13,950 nucleotides of DNA from an uncultured Lachnospiraceae bacterium (GTDB lineage Bacteria; Bacillota; Clostridia; Lachnospirales; Lachnospiraceae). Within the stretch, counting starts at the first letter, position 1, and each line of letters begins with the position of its first letter. Positions 5,752 through 13,282 of this stretch are shown in pieces. The notes beneath the pieces are model-generated. The model had not been told where the DNA came from. It did no database searches and saw only the letters and a program-made list of their open reading frames with translations. Made by a program: the position numbers and the translations under genes. The stretch is from positions 1 through 13,950 of the forward strand of contig CAJOQO010000112.1 in the NCBI GenBank assembly GCA_905236545.1, in the 5' to 3' direction.

Positions 5752-6720
5752 ATGCAGAATCAAAGCAGATTAGCCGGTATCCAGTACCTGGCGATGATGG
5801 CAGTGTGGATCATCGCAGGACTTCTGGTTAATATAACGAAGCTGGACCGGCATCTGAATTATTACAGTGCTCATGCGCTTGTGGAGCTTGAACTACTGAT
5901 TCCTGTTGTCGTGATTCTGATCAGGAACCGGTTCGAGGTGATGCGCGGCACCAGGATGAAGAGGATCGGCATCAGGGTGATCCTCTGGACGATCCTTCTG
6001 GCAGTGATCCTGCTGCCGGTCACGAATTATCTGAACCTGCTGAGCCAGCTTTTCGTACCGAATAACATTGTTCTCCGGATCGAGCATTATTCCCTCCTGA
6101 CAGGAACGGTGGTCTGGGAGAAGCCGGTATTGCTGAACCTGATCTATATGGCGGTTCTTCCGGCTGTCGTGGAGGAATACCTGTTTCGCGGAGTGATGTT
6201 CCAGTGCCTGCGCAGCTGCGGGCTGTTTAAGACAGCGGTCATCACCGCCCTGATGTTTGCCCTGGCCCACGGGAACCTGAATCAGTTTCTGTATGCCTTT
6301 GCAGTCGGCCTGTTTCTGGCTTACCTGGTGGAAGCGTCCGGCTCCGTCTACGCGTCGATGCTGGCGCATATGTGCCTGAACAGCGTGACCGTGCTTCTTG
6401 TTTATCTGGGAAGGTTTCTGCCGGAGAATATGCGGAATATGCTGATAGAAGCCGGGAACACCTCTGTTCAGGATCTGAGCCTTGTATACTGGATCATCTA
6501 CGGAGTGATAGCGGTGGGCTGCATCATTCTTGCGGTTATCGTGATCCGGACGATCGCGAAGGCAGCCGAAAGAGAGCTGATCTATCGGGAAGCCAGGAAA
6601 GGACACGGACGGCTGAAAGGGAAGGAAGGCAGGGTTTTCTCCGTGGAGCTTCTGGTCGGCCTGCTGATCCCGACGGTTTACATCGCATTTACGCTGCTCG
6701 GGAAACTCATCGGAATGTAA
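5752..6720 (+). CDS. CPBP-family intramembrane metalloprotease
   Basis: This 322-residue membrane protein has about eight hydrophobic segments, beginning IQYLAMMAVWIIAGLLVNI and ending LLVGLLIPTVYIAFTLLG. It carries all three signature motifs of the CPBP/Abi family (related to CAAX prenyl endopeptidases): EEYLFRG with E141/E142 and R146, FALAH with H173, and HMCLN with H206 and N210. By family knowledge these glutamates and histidines bind the catalytic metal and lie within the membrane. The substrates of most bacterial CPBP proteins, including this one, are unknown; some act in bacteriocin immunity or anchoring. A purine-rich GGAAAGGGA at 5741-5749 precedes the ATG closely. It is the first gene after a terminator, so it probably begins a new transcript. 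There is no bacteriocin-like small gene beside it. Confidence 0.9.
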   Translation: MQNQSRLAGIQYLAMMAVWIIAGLLVNITKLDRHLNYYSAHALVELELLIPVVVILIRNRFEVMRGTRMKRIGIRVILWTILLAVILLPVTNYLNLLSQLFVPNNIVLRIEHYSLLTGTVVWEKPVLLNLIYMAVLPAVVEEYLFRGVMFQCLRSCGLFKTAVITALMFALAHGNLNQFLYAFAVGLFLAYLVEASGSVYASMLAHMCLNSVTVLLVYLGRFLPENMRNMLIEAGNTSVQDLSLVYWIIYGVIAVGCIILAVIVIRTIAKAAERELIYREARKGHGRLKGKEGRVFSVELLVGLLIPTVYIAFTLLGKLIGM

Positions 6721-6766
6721 GAATGCTGGCTGTAAACAGCAAGGATCAACATCGTTTTTTCTTTTC

Positions 6767-6791
6767 AAGGTCTCCCGCAGAGGGAGGCCTT
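6767..6791. other. Ten-pair hairpin in the 5' region of the GDPD gene
   Basis: AAGGTCTCCC (6767-6776) pairs with GGGAGGCCTT (6782-6791), with one G-T pair and loop GCAGA. A T-rich run precedes it rather than follows it, so it is not a standard plus-strand terminator for the CPBP gene. The base of its 3' arm overlaps a second inverted repeat (TTGTCTG at 6790-6796 with CAGACAA at 6834-6840). Confidence 0.4.
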
Positions 6792-6940
6792 GTCTGGTTT
6801 CAGAGCCCGGGAGCGGCAGACTCTTTACTTTTTCAGACAAAAATGGCATGATGAAACATAACGGAGGAAACACGGATTCTATCAGCGTTTCCCTGGGAGA
6901 AAATGCCGGAAGCTGTTTACTGAGTCCGGGGAGTATCAGG

Positions 6941-8818
6941 ATGAAACAAAGCACAAAGCAGGAGAATACCGCACCGAAAGAGATTCCATTTCGGAAACTT
7001 TCGTTTGAGGCGCTTCCGGAAATGTGGACATATCAGATTCTGTCCGGTCTCATCCTTGTGGTGCCTGCCGTCCTTCTGACGGAGCTGATCCGCTGGGTTG
7101 CAGGGATCGGAGGGGATGTGTTTACGACTGCGACATTCTGGACCTTTATTCTGAGCTGGCGCTTTCCGGTGATTCTCTTCCTTGGGCTGCTGCTTGTGAT
7201 GCTGTTTCTGACGCTGGAGCTGCTTTCCCAGATCTATCTGACAGATGATATTCTGAACGGACGTCAGGCGGGCATCCGGAGAAGCATCGGAAGAGGGGTA
7301 AGATCACTGAAGCGGTTCCTGAACCCGTATGGGATCGGGGTGATTCTCTTTATTCTGATCGCGGTTCCCCTCAGCGGTGTGGGGTTTACGATCAGCGTGT
7401 CCAAAGCATTCTATATCCCGAACTTCATTCTGAATACGATGATGAAGAACCCGTTTCTGGCTGCAGGGTTTATCGCACTGATCGTATATCTGGTCTGGTT
7501 CGTGTTCCGGTCTTCCTTCACTCTGCATGCGATTCTTCTGGATGAGAAAAAACCATCAGAGGGAAGAAAGTATTCCTCCCGTATCGTAAAAGAAAACAGA
7601 TGGCGTTATCTGAAGGGGCTGTTTCTGACAGGGCTGGTGATCCTGGCAGTCAATCTGGCGGCAGTGTTTCTGTTTACCCGCATTCCGGACTGGATCCTTG
7701 GCGGCGCGGGAGAGGTTCTGCCGAAAAACTATACGGTCGATCTCATAAAGGCGGTGAGAGGCGGCCGGAACCTGTCGGCAACGGACATGGAGGTTACAGG
7801 GTACCGGTCAGCCGCAGCGTTTCTCGTCCTGACCGGGAAGTATATGATTTCCGTCGTGGCGCTTCTCAGCGGTGCTTACTTTATGCTCCGGCTCAGCCGG
7901 TATTATCTGGAGTTTACCGGAAGGGGCAGGCAGCTCTGGGCAGAGCGTCCGAAAAAATCCCGTTATCTCTGGAAGGTCATAATGATTGCCGCGATATTTG
8001 CCCTGTTCTTTCTTGTTTCGATCGCGATCGGCGTGTTTTACAACCGGCTGTTTACAGACAGGGATCCCGTGAAGATCGTGGCGCACAGGGCAGGCGGGTC
8101 GCTGGCGTCTGAGAACTCCATCGATGGACTGGAAAAGGCGGTCGGGCATGGATGCTATGGATGTGAGATCGATATTCAGCGTACGAAGGACGGCTGTTAC
8201 ATCATCAATCATGACAATGACTTCAAGCGTCTTACCGGTGTGGAGAAAGCCCCGGCGGATATGACCATGGAGGAGGTCAGGAAACTCAGGATCAAGGATA
8301 CGACCGGAAGCGGAAAGGAGCTTCCGGTGGCAACGCTTGAGGAAATGCTGGATGTTATCAAAGGAAGGGGAAAGCTCTTTATCGAAATGAAGGGCCCGAC
8401 GACGGACCGGCAGATGGTGGATGATGTGGTCCGGATGATCAGGGAGCGTGACTGTGTGGAAGATACGGCGCTGATCTCGCTGAATTATGATGTGATCAGA
8501 TACGCGGAGACAACCTATCCTGAATTCGAAACGGGAACCCTGTTTTTCGCCAGCCTTGGGGATGTTTCCAAACTGACCTGCGATCTGATGATCATGGAGG
8601 AGGAAGCGGCCATCAGGGGGAATATCGATGAGATTCACAGAGCTGGAAAACAGGCGATCGTATGGACGGTGAATACGAGGGATAAGATGTATCATTTCCT
8701 GGATTCGGAGATCGACGCCGTTATCACGGATGAGATTCTGCTGGCGGAGGAAGTGCAGAAAGAACTGGATGACCGGACAGACCTGGAGGTTCTGGAAGAC
8801 AAGCTGAGTTTTGAATAG
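6941..8818 (+). CDS. Membrane-anchored glycerophosphodiester phosphodiesterase
   Basis: The enzyme hydrolyses glycerophosphodiesters to glycerol-3-phosphate and an alcohol, using a metal-dependent TIM barrel. Residues 1-365 hold about seven or eight membrane segments, matching the membrane domain found in front of Firmicutes GDPDs, and the last (VIMIAAIFALFFLVSIAIG) leads straight into the catalytic domain. Active-site residues are visible: H382-R383 (HRAGG), E391-N392, E409-x-D411 (CEIDIQ), H424-D425 (INHD), E482-M-K484 and W575. The domain is complete and would lie outside the membrane. I choose the ATG at 6941 because GGGGAG (6928-6933) lies 7 bases before it, giving 625 residues. The frame stays open to 6848, but the earlier ATGs lack a ribosome binding site. 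A role in recycling phospholipid or teichoic-acid-derived glycerophosphodiesters is inference. Confidence 0.9.
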   Translation: MKQSTKQENTAPKEIPFRKLSFEALPEMWTYQILSGLILVVPAVLLTELIRWVAGIGGDVFTTATFWTFILSWRFPVILFLGLLLVMLFLTLELLSQIYLTDDILNGRQAGIRRSIGRGVRSLKRFLNPYGIGVILFILIAVPLSGVGFTISVSKAFYIPNFILNTMMKNPFLAAGFIALIVYLVWFVFRSSFTLHAILLDEKKPSEGRKYSSRIVKENRWRYLKGLFLTGLVILAVNLAAVFLFTRIPDWILGGAGEVLPKNYTVDLIKAVRGGRNLSATDMEVTGYRSAAAFLVLTGKYMISVVALLSGAYFMLRLSRYYLEFTGRGRQLWAERPKKSRYLWKVIMIAAIFALFFLVSIAIGVFYNRLFTDRDPVKIVAHRAGGSLASENSIDGLEKAVGHGCYGCEIDIQRTKDGCYIINHDNDFKRLTGVEKAPADMTMEEVRKLRIKDTTGSGKELPVATLEEMLDVIKGRGKLFIEMKGPTTDRQMVDDVVRMIRERDCVEDTALISLNYDVIRYAETTYPEFETGTLFFASLGDVSKLTCDLMIMEEEAAIRGNIDEIHRAGKQAIVWTVNTRDKMYHFLDSEIDAVITDEILLAEEVQKELDDRTDLEVLEDKLSFE

Positions 8819-8919
8819 GAGTTATGCGGCTTTTCGGGGAAGCAGCAGGGATGGTAAACCGGAAAGGGGTATGCCTGAACCGCGCGTGAGATTGTCCCGG
8901 AAAGGAGGATCTGAAAAAG

Positions 8920-10398
8920 ATGATGAATATATTGGAGGAAGCGATCGTCTACGCGACGATCATGCACCAGGGGAAGGTCCGCAAGTTCAAGGCCATTCCC
9001 TTCATTCTGCACCCCCTGGAGGTGGCGCAGATTCTGGCTACCATGACGGATGACCAGGAGATCATCACGGCCGGAATTCTTCATGATATCGTGGAGGAAA
9101 CCGATGGCACGCTGTCGGAGATCGAAAAGCGTTTCGGCAGGCGCGTGGCGCATCTGGTATCGAGTGTAACGGAGAAGGTGTTTCCGGAAGAGGAAAGGAC
9201 TGAGTCATGGCAGCGGCGCAAGGAGAGCTCCCTGCACATCCTGCAGAACAGTAAGGACAACGGGGTCAGGATGATCACGCTGGCTGACACGCTGGCGAAT
9301 ATCCGGTCGCTGGCGCGGATGTATTCAGAGAGCGGAGATATCATGTGGGAGGAGCTCCATCAGAGGGATCCTTCCATTCAGGGCTGGTATTACCGCAGCG
9401 TCGCGGAGGCACTGGAGCTTTCCCTCAACAAGACCGGCGCGTTCAAGGAGCTGATCAAGCATATCAATTTTATCTGGCCGGGATCCTTTGATTCGGAGAA
9501 GGCCCGGTACAAGAAGTACCGTGAGGTTTCTGTCGATGGATGTGAGAAGATCGGACACGGAGCGAAGAGTGACGTGTATCGATATGACGACGAACTGGTC
9601 ATAAAGGTATTCAATCAGAACAATACCTATCACGATGTCGAGAAGGAGATCGCCCAGAGCCGCCAGGCCTTTATCCTGGGCCTTCCCACGGCGATTTCTT
9701 TCGGAATCGTCTCTGTGGGGGACCGGTATGGGGCGATGTACGAGCTGGTGAATTCGGAGACAGTCTCCGAGCGCATCGCAAGATCTCCCGGGCAGGTGGG
9801 GATCTACGCAAATATCATGGCGGATCTGGCCCTCAGCATTCACAGTACGGAAGTATCCGGGGACGACGGTTTTCCGGATGCTGCCGGGAGGGTGATGGAC
9901 TACATCGACGGCGGCATCGGGCGGGAAGACAGTGCACTGGGCGAAAAGTGCCGGAAACTGTTCGAGGCTCTGCCCCCGGTAAATACTCTGGTGCACGGTG
10001 ATTTTCATACGAACAATGTGTTCATGCAAAATGACGAACCGATCCTGATCGACATGGACAGAATCTCCATAGGACATCCCATCGTAGAACTCAGTGATCT
10101 GTATTACTTCTATGTGTTTCTGGGGGAGGAAGATCCCTCTGCTGTTGAGAAGTTTATGGGGTTTTCCTATGAAACCGCCTGTACCTTTTTTGATCTTTTC
10201 CTGAAGCGCTATCTGGGAACCGAAGACGGGGAACGGCTGCGCGAAGTGAAGCAGAAGGCCTCGCTGCTGTGCTGCTCTCGCATGATCCGCAAGCTTTGTA
10301 AGATGGGAAAACCGTCCGAGGCGGGCCGCGAGCTCATTAGCAGCTGTGTGAGAAAGATCTCGGAACTGACTTCAGAGCTGGATACGCTGGTTTTTTAA
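8920..10398 (+). CDS. RSH-type HD hydrolase-like domain fused to an APH-like kinase
   Basis: This is a 492-residue cytoplasmic protein with two enzyme-like domains. Residues 1-180 match the HD hydrolase domain of RelA/SpoT and small alarmone hydrolases: MHQGKVRKF (15-23), H31 of HPLEVA, H55-D56 of the LHD motif, and D123 and N127 of LADTLANI. The usual catalytic Glu-Asp pair after the HD reads E59-E60. No synthetase domain follows. Residues 205-492 match aminoglycoside phosphotransferase/choline-kinase-type kinases: a glycine-loop-like GHGAKSDVYR (212-221), K229 in VIKVF, the catalytic loop HGDFHTNN (H359, D361, N366) and the metal-binding LIDMD (D378, D380). Both active sites look largely intact. 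The start is supported by AAAGGAGG at 8901-8908, with a second ATG at 8923. The gene lies 101 bases after the GDPD gene, perhaps cotranscribed. The substrates of both domains are unknown; alarmone hydrolysis is inferred from family only. Confidence 0.85.
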   Translation: MMNILEEAIVYATIMHQGKVRKFKAIPFILHPLEVAQILATMTDDQEIITAGILHDIVEETDGTLSEIEKRFGRRVAHLVSSVTEKVFPEEERTESWQRRKESSLHILQNSKDNGVRMITLADTLANIRSLARMYSESGDIMWEELHQRDPSIQGWYYRSVAEALELSLNKTGAFKELIKHINFIWPGSFDSEKARYKKYREVSVDGCEKIGHGAKSDVYRYDDELVIKVFNQNNTYHDVEKEIAQSRQAFILGLPTAISFGIVSVGDRYGAMYELVNSETVSERIARSPGQVGIYANIMADLALSIHSTEVSGDDGFPDAAGRVMDYIDGGIGREDSALGEKCRKLFEALPPVNTLVHGDFHTNNVFMQNDEPILIDMDRISIGHPIVELSDLYYFYVFLGEEDPSAVEKFMGFSYETACTFFDLFLKRYLGTEDGERLREVKQKASLLCCSRMIRKLCKMGKPSEAGRELISSCVRKISELTSELDTLVF

Positions 10399-10497
10399 GG
10401 AAATGCTGACGCACTCTGTTTCCTGTTGATAAGACCAGTGACGTTCCTGAGGCAGAAAAAGCATATTGCATTTTACAGACAGGGGCAAAAGTACCTT

Positions 10498-10525
10498 TTG
10501 ACCCCCGCATCATAAAATGTATAAT
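10498..10525 (+). promoter_or_regulatory. Strong sigma-A-type promoter of the YdcF-like gene
   Basis: TTGACC (10498-10503) and a perfect TATAAT (10520-10525) are 16 bases apart, giving 11 of 12 consensus bases. Transcription would start near 10532, about 21 bases before the ATG at 10553. It is the best promoter in the window. Confidence 0.85.
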
Positions 10526-10552
10526 GAACATATTGATTGATAATGTGTGATC

Positions 10553-12007
10553 ATGATTGTTAACAGAGCTTTCAAACAGATAATGATATGTGCAGTGGTG
10601 CTGATCCTTTTCTGTGTGGCCTGCCGTTTTACTGTTCTCGATTCCTATACGGTTACGATTCCGCTGGAAGGGTACGGGGGAAAAGCTCCGGAGCCCCGGA
10701 GGGTGTCAGTCGAAGTGGAAGCCCCGGAGGTGCTGAGGCACGGGGAAGCAGAGATCGGGGACGGGTACATGAAAGTCCCGGTTGATCCGGGACATTCCGG
10801 AGAAAGCTCTATCGTCGTCCGCGACGCGCAGGGCGAGGAGATCGGAAACAGTTTTCTGAAGGTAGGGCCTCTGGGCACGGTATATGACTATTCTACAGGA
10901 GGATTCACAGGGGACGGAGCCGTCCTGGTTGCTGTACCGGTGTTCTGGTTTTTGGTCTGTGCCATCATGCTGTGGTATTTTTTCCGGGCGAAGGGATGTC
11001 TGTTTTACAGCTATGCAACGATTTATTACGCCGGCTTCTCGCTGTTCTCGCTGATCTGCGCCCTTGTAACGCTCAATGCGTCTGTCCGGCATATCCTGAA
11101 TCCCCGGGATTACCCGATGCTGATGGCATACAGCGAGATCAAGAGCGCAAGCTGGAGATTTATGTATCTGACCACTCCTCTGGTCGTGGCATTCGCCGCT
11201 GCCATGGTCATAAGCAATGTCGCGCTGCTCCGGCATGAGAAACCAAGAATCCAGAATATTCTGGGGATCCTGATCAGTGTGTTTCTGATCGCGGGAGAAG
11301 CCCTTGGCTGGTTTCTGTTTACCAGAGACCACAGCGGATCCGAAACCATGATGCGCGTCATCGACGTCCTTCAGAATACATACGCCACGGTGTTCGTCTA
11401 TTTTGAGTGTATGCTGATGGGATCCATCATCTGCGGGATCAAGGCGGCGGGATATCAGCCGGAAAGAGATAAGGACTTTATCGTGATTCTGGGATGCTGG
11501 TTCCGGAAAGACGGATCTCTTCCGCCGCTTCTGCAGGGAAGGACAGACCGGGCCATCGCGTTCTGGGCTCAGCAGAAGCAGGAGACCGGAAAGGAAGCGG
11601 TTCTGATCCCGTCCGGAGGCCAGGGCAGAAATGAAACGATGCCGGAGGCGGAAGCGATCCGTCGCTATCTGATCGCGAAGGGGATACCGGAGACGGTGAT
11701 CAGGGCTGAGAACCAGGCACTCAATACTTATCAGAACATGGAGTATTCAGGAAAGATTGCCAGAGAGATCGATCCGGAAGGAAAGGTGGTGTTTTCCACC
11801 ACCAATTATCATGTGTTCCGAAGCGGTGTCTGGGCGGGCCTGGCAGGACTGCACGCAGAGGGGATCGGCAGCAGGACAAAGTGGTGGTTCTGGCCCAATG
11901 CATTTATGCGGGAGACGGTCGGTCTTCTCCGGAACCGGTGGAAGCAGGAGGTATTGTTTCTGATTCTTCTGGCCGCGTTTTTCGGGATTCTGTCCATGGT
12001 TTTATAG
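10553..12007 (+). CDS. YdcF/SanA-type (DUF218) multi-pass membrane protein
   Basis: This 484-residue membrane protein ends in a DUF218 domain. It opens with a membrane segment (IMICAVVLILFCVACRF), then an extracytoplasmic beta-rich region (about 30-120), and about six further membrane segments up to residue 300. From residue 308 comes the DUF218 core: DFIVILGC, then PLLQGRTDRA, LIPSGGQG with EAEAIRRYL, NTYQN and FSTTNYHVFRSG. A last membrane helix (EVLFLILLAAFFGILSMV) ends it. By family knowledge, relatives such as SanA, ElyC and YdcF are envelope-linked, and the exact reaction is unknown. I choose the ATG at 10553; a GTG two codons earlier is possible. Neither has a recognisable Shine-Dalgarno sequence despite the strong promoter. 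The upstream promoter separates it from the kinase-fusion gene. Confidence 0.85.
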   Translation: MIVNRAFKQIMICAVVLILFCVACRFTVLDSYTVTIPLEGYGGKAPEPRRVSVEVEAPEVLRHGEAEIGDGYMKVPVDPGHSGESSIVVRDAQGEEIGNSFLKVGPLGTVYDYSTGGFTGDGAVLVAVPVFWFLVCAIMLWYFFRAKGCLFYSYATIYYAGFSLFSLICALVTLNASVRHILNPRDYPMLMAYSEIKSASWRFMYLTTPLVVAFAAAMVISNVALLRHEKPRIQNILGILISVFLIAGEALGWFLFTRDHSGSETMMRVIDVLQNTYATVFVYFECMLMGSIICGIKAAGYQPERDKDFIVILGCWFRKDGSLPPLLQGRTDRAIAFWAQQKQETGKEAVLIPSGGQGRNETMPEAEAIRRYLIAKGIPETVIRAENQALNTYQNMEYSGKIAREIDPEGKVVFSTTNYHVFRSGVWAGLAGLHAEGIGSRTKWWFWPNAFMRETVGLLRNRWKQEVLFLILLAAFFGILSMVL

Positions 12008-12057
12008 GAACAGAAGCTGTGAAGCATCCTGATTTTTATTACCGCACCTGATAAAGA

Positions 12058-12093
12058 GAATCCCGGATACGGAAATAACCGTACCCGGGATTC
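12058..12093. terminator. Long hairpin after the YdcF-like gene, terminator-like
   Basis: GAATCCCGGATACGG (12058-12072) pairs with CCGTACCCGGGATTC (12079-12093), 15 pairs with one A-C mismatch and a six-base loop. It lies 50 bases after the stop codon. No T run follows on the plus strand; on the minus strand a weak CTCTTTAT follows. It probably ends or stabilises the transcript, but it is not a canonical intrinsic terminator. Confidence 0.45.
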
Positions 12094-12228
12094 ATCCGAC
12101 CCGGCAGCGGCCCGGTCCTCAGGAGCTGTACCGGACAGCCGCAGAATCTCTATTGCCCCGGCAGTAATCGTGTGAATGGGGAGATTGCCCCGATAGTTGC
12201 ATTCATATCAGGAGGCAGGAGGGAAGGA

Positions 12229-13257
12229 ATGATGATCAAAAAGACAGGAAGAGCTCTGATTGCGTTTCTGATGACAGCTGCTCTGCTGCCGGCGACGGTT
12301 GTTTCTGCCGGTGATACAGAGAAGGGTGCAGCGGACGCGATCCAGGAGGAGACGCAGAAGGAGAACCAGGAGGAGACGCAGGAGGAGGCGCAGCAGGAGA
12401 CGCAGGAGGAGATAAAGGAGGAAGACCGGAAGGCGGCTCTGGAAGAAAAGCTGCTTGCTAAGGTCAGGGAAATGCTGCCCGTTCTTCTGGGCATGACCGG
12501 AAAGGATCCGCAGAGCAGTAAGGAATGGATCATCGAACAGGTCAGAAAGATCGCGAAGAATCCGGATCAGTATTCAGAAGATTTCTGGGATTCTCTCTTT
12601 GGAACCGGGGCGGATGGAATCTCAAAAGAAGGAGATCAGGAAGAAAAGGGAACGGTTCATTTTGTCATGGAGCTTCCTGACCCGGTCAGGATGCCCGACA
12701 CCTACTCTGTTTCCTACCACCGCATGGACAAAAACAGGAATGAGGTCATTACCCTTCTGGAGAGAGACGCGGATGGAAATATCCATTATCTTGACGGGGA
12801 AGACGAGAGGGTATTTGTCAGGACGGAGGACGGCTTCCATATGTATCCTGTTCTGGAGGACGGCTTTGGCAAATGGGACGGCGTATCGATGAGCGCAAGA
12901 AGCGTACGCGATAAAACTTCTCCCTTCTGGGACTGCGCGGATCAGACTTTTATCAGATGGCTTGGCGCCGATCTTACGGAAGAAACGGAATACCTCGGAC
13001 GGCCCTGCGGGCTGTATCACGCGGAACCGGGTACCATTACCTTTACCTACAAATGTGATATGGTCATCGACGATGAGACCGGTGTGTGCCTTTGCTATAC
13101 GGCCGATGAACTCCTGAAAGGCGCGGTGTATAATATAACGGAAGACAATTCGATCGAGATCGATATCGGCGATTACGATATCGGGGGCGATGAGATGAAT
13201 TTCTATTGTACGGCATTTGAGACGGAGAATGTTTCCTTCGAAATACCGGAAGAGTGA
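12229..13257 (+). CDS. Secreted protein with Glu/Gln-rich linker, unknown function
   Basis: A 342-residue exported protein. The N-terminus is a classical signal peptide: positive MMIKKTGR, a hydrophobic core (LIAFLMTAALLPATV), and a likely cut after the Ala of VVSA, about residue 27. There is no lipobox, so it is probably released or loosely wall-bound. Residues 39-66 form a Glu/Gln-rich repeat (QEETQ/QEEAQ units), then a helical segment (to about 130) and a beta-rich C-terminal domain with six Cys (in DCAD, PCGL, KCDM, CLC, FYC), which could form disulfides. I recognise no named domain. The start is fixed by AGGAGGG at 12217-12223, 5 bases before the first ATG; a second ATG follows directly. 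The frame is open to 12172 but has no earlier good start. It is followed after 25 bases by a membrane sensor-like gene, suggesting cotranscription. Confidence 0.8.
   Translation: MMIKKTGRALIAFLMTAALLPATVVSAGDTEKGAADAIQEETQKENQEETQEEAQQETQEEIKEEDRKAALEEKLLAKVREMLPVLLGMTGKDPQSSKEWIIEQVRKIAKNPDQYSEDFWDSLFGTGADGISKEGDQEEKGTVHFVMELPDPVRMPDTYSVSYHRMDKNRNEVITLLERDADGNIHYLDGEDERVFVRTEDGFHMYPVLEDGFGKWDGVSMSARSVRDKTSPFWDCADQTFIRWLGADLTEETEYLGRPCGLYHAEPGTITFTYKCDMVIDDETGVCLCYTADELLKGAVYNITEDNSIEIDIGDYDIGGDEMNFYCTAFETENVSFEIPEE
12343..12426 (+). repeat. Short in-frame repeats encoding a Glu/Gln-rich linker
   Basis: The stretch is built from imperfect copies of GAGGAGACGCAG and related 12-base units, encoding QEETQ, QEEAQ and QEEIK. 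It is a low-complexity linker between the signal peptide and the folded part of the secreted protein, and it is likely to vary in length among strains. Confidence 0.75.
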
Positions 13258-13282
13258 AGTTCAGATCCCGGAAGGAGCGTCG

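Noticed and set aside
5752..6720. Bacteriocin immunity locus suggested by the CPBP protein
   Set aside because: No small double-glycine leader peptide, ABC exporter or quorum-sensing genes lie nearby.
6903..6923. Six-codon leader peptide before the GDPD gene
   Set aside because: It is short enough to be chance and shows no run of regulatory codons; it is kept only as a remark on the leader.
5893..6954. Minus-strand open frame opposite the CPBP protease
   Set aside because: It is antisense to a gene with all three CPBP motifs; the product is His/Gln/Arg-rich with no family likeness.
10553..10640. Lipoprotein signal in the YdcF-like protein (LFCVAC)
   Set aside because: The residues before Cys do not fit a lipobox at position -3, and the segment reads better as a plain membrane helix.
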